Shown: piece by piece, positions 60,647 through 64,000 of the stretch
Numbering within the stretch: the stretch's first letter is position 1
Layout: each line of letters begins with the position of its first letter
Source: Streptomyces sp. NRRL S-244
Lineage (GTDB): Bacteria; Actinomycetota; Actinomycetes; Streptomycetales; Streptomycetaceae
Length of the DNA stretch: 64,000 nucleotides
Assembly: GCF_000717915.1 (NCBI RefSeq)
Contig: NZ_JOCX01000015.1
Location: 186,001 to 250,000, forward strand
Direction: 5' to 3'
The notes under the pieces: model-generated
Told to the model about the DNA's origin: nothing
Database searches by the model: none
What the model saw: only the letters and a program-made list of their open reading frames with translations
Made by a program: the position numbers and the translations under genes

Positions 60647-62671
60647 TCAGCTCGCGCCGGTGCCCAGGTGCTGCCACAGGAACGTGTACGCGAGCGCGTG
60701 GTTGACGGCGGCCTGTTCGTTGTCGCTGGCTCCGCCGTGCCCGCCGCCCGTGTTCTCGTGGAAGAGCACCCGGTGTCCCAGCTCCCGCAGCCGGGCGGCC
60801 GTCTTGCGGGCGTGGCCGGGGTGGACGCGGTCGTCGCGGGTGGAGGTCATCAGCAGCAGGGGCGGGTACGGCCGGTCCGCGGCGAGGTTGTGGTACGGGG
60901 AGAGGGCTTCGAGGTGGGGCCGGTCGGCCTCGCTGTCGGGGTCCCCGTACTCGGCGACCCAGGAGGCCCCGGCGAGCAGGCGGTGGTAGCGCAGCATGTC
61001 CAGGAGGGGCACCTTCGCGACGACCGCGCCGAACAGCTCAGGGTGGCGGACGAGCATGGCGCCCATGAGCAGGCCCCCGTTGCTGGCTCCGGTGATGCCG
61101 AGCCGGTCGGGGGTGGTGATGCCCCGGGCGGTGAGGTCGGCGGCGACGGCCGCGAAGTCCTCGAAGGCCCGTACCCGGTTCGCGCCGAGGGCGGCCCGGT
61201 GCCAGGCGGGGCCGTATTCGGAGCCGCCGCGGATGTTGGCGACCGCGTACGTACCACCGCGGGCGAGCCACGCCCGCCCGGTGAGCGGGCTGTAGCCCGG
61301 GGTCTGCTGGTCCCGGAAGCCGCCGTACCCGTAGAGGAGCGCGGGCCCGGGCCCGTCCTGGCCGGCGGGGCCGACGACGAAGTACGGGACCCGCGTACCG
61401 TCCGCGGACGTCGCGAAGAACTGGCGGACGGCCAGCCCGCGGCCGTCGAAGCGGGCGGGGGCCTGCTTGAGCGGCTCGCAGTCGCCGCCGATGTGCCCGT
61501 ACGCGAGGGTGGAGGGCTGCAGGAAGCCGTCGACGTTCAGGAAGTACTCGTCGCTGACGTCCGCGTCGGTGTCGGTGACGGTCGCCGAGGACAGGGCCGG
61601 CACGTCCGCGAGCGGCCGGCGGCTCCAGCCGTCCGGGCCCGGGGTGAGAACCTCGATGCGGGTGGCGACGTCGGCCAGCGTCTCCAGGATCAGGTGGTGG
61701 CGGGTCCAGCTGTGCCCGGCCAGCGCGGTGCGCTCGTCGGGCGCGAACAGCACGTGCACGGTGCGGTCACCGGCGAGGAACGCGTCGAAGTCGAAGGCGA
61801 GGAGGGAGCCGGCCGGGTGTCCGAGCCAGGGGGTCTTCGGGGTGACGATCAGCCACTGCCGGTACGCGTACTTCCCCGCGTCGTCCGGGACCTCGATGCG
61901 GACGAGCCGGTCGCCGTCGGCGAGCAGGTACAGCTCGTCGTGGAAGAAGTCGGTGTAACGGGAGACGAAGTCGCGCTCGTGACCGGGGGTCGGGTCGTGC
62001 CAGCCCGAGGCGGACACGTCGCCCGCCTCGGCCTCGAAGACGACCTCGGCGTCCGCCGGTGCGGTGCCCCGCCGCCAGCGGCGGACCGTACGGGGGTAGC
62101 CGGAGGCGGTCAGCGAACCCGGTCCGAAGTCGGTGCCGAGGAAGACGGTGTCCTCGTCGATCCACCCGATCCGGGTCTTCGCCTCCGGGAGGTGGAAGCC
62201 GCCGGCTTCGGCGGGGACGAAGGCCCGGCCGTCGAGGTCGAACTCGCGGACCACGACGGCGTCGGAGCCGTCCCGGGACAGCTGGACCAGGGCCCGGCGG
62301 TAGTCCGGGTACCGCACCCGGGCGCCGGCCCACACCCACTCCTCGCCCTCCCGCGCCGCGAGGGCGTCGATGTCGAGGAGCACCTCCCAGACGGGGTCGT
62401 CCTTGCGGTACTGCTCCAGCGTCGTACGCCGCCACACGCCCTTGGGGCGGTCCGCGTCCCGCCAGAAGTTGTAGAGGTGCGCCCCGCGCCGGGCGGTGTA
62501 CGGGATGCGGTCGGCGTCGTCGAGGACCTCGCGCAGTTCGTCGCGCAGCCCCTCGAAGCCCGGGTCGGTGGCGAGGGCGGCGGCGGTCTCCGCGTTCCGC
62601 TCCCCCACCCAGGCCAGCGCGGCCTCGCCCTCGACGTCTTCCAGCCACAGGAAACGATCTTCAGCAGTCAC
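60647..62671 (-). CDS. Prolyl oligopeptidase family (S9A) serine peptidase
   Basis: The 674-residue protein has an N-terminal beta-propeller and a C-terminal alpha/beta-hydrolase domain. The nucleophile is Ser530 in GITGASNGGLLMG, the Asp is in TSTRDDRVHPGHA, and the His is in GGGHGGASDN. It has no signal peptide, so it is cytoplasmic and would cut short peptides after Pro. Length matches the family. It is flanked by the gltD-like gene upstream and a hairpin downstream. Confidence 0.96.
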   Translation of the reverse strand: MTAEDRFLWLEDVEGEAALAWVGERNAETAAALATDPGFEGLRDELREVLDDADRIPYTARRGAHLYNFWRDADRPKGVWRRTTLEQYRKDDPVWEVLLDIDALAAREGEEWVWAGARVRYPDYRRALVQLSRDGSDAVVVREFDLDGRAFVPAEAGGFHLPEAKTRIGWIDEDTVFLGTDFGPGSLTASGYPRTVRRWRRGTAPADAEVVFEAEAGDVSASGWHDPTPGHERDFVSRYTDFFHDELYLLADGDRLVRIEVPDDAGKYAYRQWLIVTPKTPWLGHPAGSLLAFDFDAFLAGDRTVHVLFAPDERTALAGHSWTRHHLILETLADVATRIEVLTPGPDGWSRRPLADVPALSSATVTDTDADVSDEYFLNVDGFLQPSTLAYGHIGGDCEPLKQAPARFDGRGLAVRQFFATSADGTRVPYFVVGPAGQDGPGPALLYGYGGFRDQQTPGYSPLTGRAWLARGGTYAVANIRGGSEYGPAWHRAALGANRVRAFEDFAAVAADLTARGITTPDRLGITGASNGGLLMGAMLVRHPELFGAVVAKVPLLDMLRYHRLLAGASWVAEYGDPDSEADRPHLEALSPYHNLAADRPYPPLLLMTSTRDDRVHPGHARKTAARLRELGHRVLFHENTGGGHGGASDNEQAAVNHALAYTFLWQHLGTGAS

Positions 62672-62755
62672 CCCACGATTGTGCAGCCCCGCGGGGGTGG
62701 CCGGAGCCGCGTCGGGTGAAGCGGGGTCTTCGGGTCCGGTTCCGGCGGGGGCCGG

Positions 62756-64000
62756 TCAGGCCGACAGCGGCCGGTCGTGGGCGCCGACGGGGGCGGGCAG
62801 GGCCGTCGATCCGGTGAGGTAGCGGTCCACGGCGGCGGCCGCCGCCCGGCCTTCCGCGATGGCCCACACCACCAGGGACTGGCCGCGCCCGGCGTCACCC
62901 GCCACGAAGACCCCTTCGGGCCGGCGGCGGGCGGGCCGCTCCCTCGGCGGGCCCCAGGTCGGCGGCACGCCCGCGGCCGGGGCCTCGGCCCAGGGGGGTG
63001 CCTTGGGCGCCGCGGGGCGCCCCGGTGGCGGGGTGGCGCCGGGATCGCCGGACTTGCCGGGGCCGCCTGACGTGCCGGGCTCGCCGAGGGCCGTGTAGTC
63101 CGCGTCCCGGGCGAAGTTGCCCCGGTCGTCCCGGGTGAGCCCGAGCTGTTCGCCCAGCCGGCAGGCCCGCTCGGGGCCGGAGAAGCCGAGTGCCAGCAGG
63201 ACCAGCTCCGCCTCGATGACCCGCTCGGTGCCCGGCATGGGCCTGCGCCCCACGGGCTCGACCGCCGTGAGGTGCAGGGCCCGTACCCGGCCGTCCGCAT
63301 CGCCCTCGAAGTGCAGGGTCGCGCTGGAGAAGAGGCGGGGATCGGTGCCGTGGCGCCCGCGCGCCTCCTCGTGGGCGTGGGAGATCCGGTACACCTGCGG
63401 GTGGACCAGCGGCCACGGCTCTGCCTCGGGCCGCCCGGGTCCCGGCTCCGGGCGGATGTCGAGCTGGACCACCGACAGCGCCCCCTGCCGCAGGGCGGTG
63501 CCCAGGCAGTCCGAGCCGGTGTCCCCGCCGCCGACGATCACCACGTGCCGGCCCTCTGCGGTGAGCGCGGGCTCCGCGAAGTCGCCCTCGCCGACCCGGT
63601 TGGCGCAGGTCAGGTACTCCATCGCCTGGTGGATGCCGTGCAGGTCGCGGCCCGGCGCGGCCAGTTCCCGGCGCTCCTCGGCCCCGACGGCGACGACGAC
63701 CGCGTCATGGCGCCGGCGCAGTTCCGCCGCGTCCACGCGGCCGCCGATGTCGGCGTCCGTACGGAAGACCGTGCCCTCGGCCCGCATCTGGGCGATCCGC
63801 CGGTCCAGGTGGATCTTCTCCATCTTGAACGCGGGGATGCCGTAGCGGAGCAGGCCGCCTATGCGGTCGGCCCGCTCGTAGACGACGACGGTGTGCCCGG
63901 CCCGGGTCAGCTGCTGGGCCGTGGCGAGCCCGGCCGGGCCGGAGCCGATGACGGCCACGGTCTGTCCGCTGAGCCGGCCGGGCGGCGCCGGCGGGGCGTA
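62756..64000 (-). CDS. gltD: Glutamate synthase small subunit (partial at window edge)
   Basis: The frame runs off the right edge, so the N-terminal Fe-S part is missing. Seen are FAD-binding VAVIGSGPAGLATAQQLTRA and RIGGLLRYGIPAFKMEK, the NADPH site VVIVGGGDTGSDCLGTALRQ, and VFVAGDAGRGQSLVVWAIAE. GltD passes electrons from NADPH to GltB, the subunit that makes glutamate. About 45 residues rich in Pro and Gly are inserted between the DYTALGEPG and VFVAGD segments, where other GltDs have only a short link. The insert is in frame with no stop. Confidence 0.93.
   Translation of the reverse strand, partial: YAPPAPPGRLSGQTVAVIGSGPAGLATAQQLTRAGHTVVVYERADRIGGLLRYGIPAFKMEKIHLDRRIAQMRAEGTVFRTDADIGGRVDAAELRRRHDAVVVAVGAEERRELAAPGRDLHGIHQAMEYLTCANRVGEGDFAEPALTAEGRHVVIVGGGDTGSDCLGTALRQGALSVVQLDIRPEPGPGRPEAEPWPLVHPQVYRISHAHEEARGRHGTDPRLFSSATLHFEGDADGRVRALHLTAVEPVGRRPMPGTERVIEAELVLLALGFSGPERACRLGEQLGLTRDDRGNFARDADYTALGEPGTSGGPGKSGDPGATPPPGRPAAPKAPPWAEAPAAGVPPTWGPPRERPARRRPEGVFVAGDAGRGQSLVVWAIAEGRAAAAAVDRYLTGSTALPAPVGAHDRPLSA

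Noticed and set aside
1..64000. CRISPR array, tRNA, rRNA, prophage or insertion sequence
   Set aside because: No regularly spaced repeats, cloverleaf sequences, transposase, integrase or phage structural genes were seen by reading.

Overview
The window is high-GC actinobacterial DNA, almost certainly from a Streptomyces or close relative. The evidence is GC-rich third codon positions, GTG and TTG starts, many 4-base ATGA/GTGA gene overlaps, a chaplin, SpoIIE-type phosphatases, MmyB-type regulators and long perfect GC hairpins. No rRNA, tRNA, CRISPR, prophage or insertion sequence was seen. The gene order looks like chromosome-arm or accessory-type content mixed with some core genes.

Layout. 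(1) 1-7.9 kb: a potassium-uptake locus kdpF-A-B-C, then kdpE and kdpD. kdpB is broken by an internal deletion and frameshift. (2) 8.3-10.2 kb: a GAF/SpoIIE phosphatase and a small secreted protein. (3) 10.2-17.5 kb, minus strand: a four-gene SWIM / VWA / MoxR-type AAA+ / DUF5682 operon with the gene content of E. coli yehQ-yehP-yehL-yehM. (4) 17.6-19.0 kb: a small unknown protein, an ArsR-type regulator and a roadblock-like protein. (5) 19.2-22.6 kb: an ABC-F ATPase and a streptogramin-lyase-like beta-propeller in tandem, with a probable leader peptide in front and a TetR regulator diverging from them. (6) 22.6-30.2 kb, minus strand: five genes joined by 4-base overlaps. They encode a PaaK-like ligase, an MFS exporter, a double GNAT, a LuxE-like acyl-protein synthetase and a LuxC-like reductase fused to a second PaaK-like ligase. 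This is the strongest candidate for an undescribed system. (7) 30.5-37.5 kb: a sulfite-oxidase-like protein, a lipoprotein hydrolase, a DHA2 drug exporter with a divergent XRE/MmyB regulator, and a long-form GAPDH. (8) 37.7-43.6 kb: an NPP1/NLP protein, a methylenetetrahydrofolate-reductase-like protein, and a response regulator / histidine kinase / secreted protein / small lipoprotein series. (9) 43.7-50.5 kb: a TetR regulator with a 34-bp perfect palindrome and a Rox-like flavin monooxygenase, then PolX, a GH1 beta-glucosidase and a sugar-type MFS. (10) 50.5-54.0 kb: a chaplin, diverging from a 52-residue basic peptide gene, an ABC exporter and an unusual kinase. (11) 54-64 kb: a pyroglutamyl-peptidase-like secreted protein with Ser in place of the catalytic Cys, a DUF885 protein, small membrane proteins, an EntS-like MFS, prolyl oligopeptidase, and a gltD-like gene that runs off the right edge.

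How the genes work together. Several loci pair a regulator with a transporter or enzyme: KdpDE with KdpFABC, TetR with ABC-F/lyase, XRE with DHA2, and TetR with the monooxygenase. These are typical inducible stress or antibiotic-response modules. The overlapping genes of regions 3, 6 and 10 are probably translated as coupled sets. Functions given here come from motifs read by eye in the translated sequence; no database search was possible.
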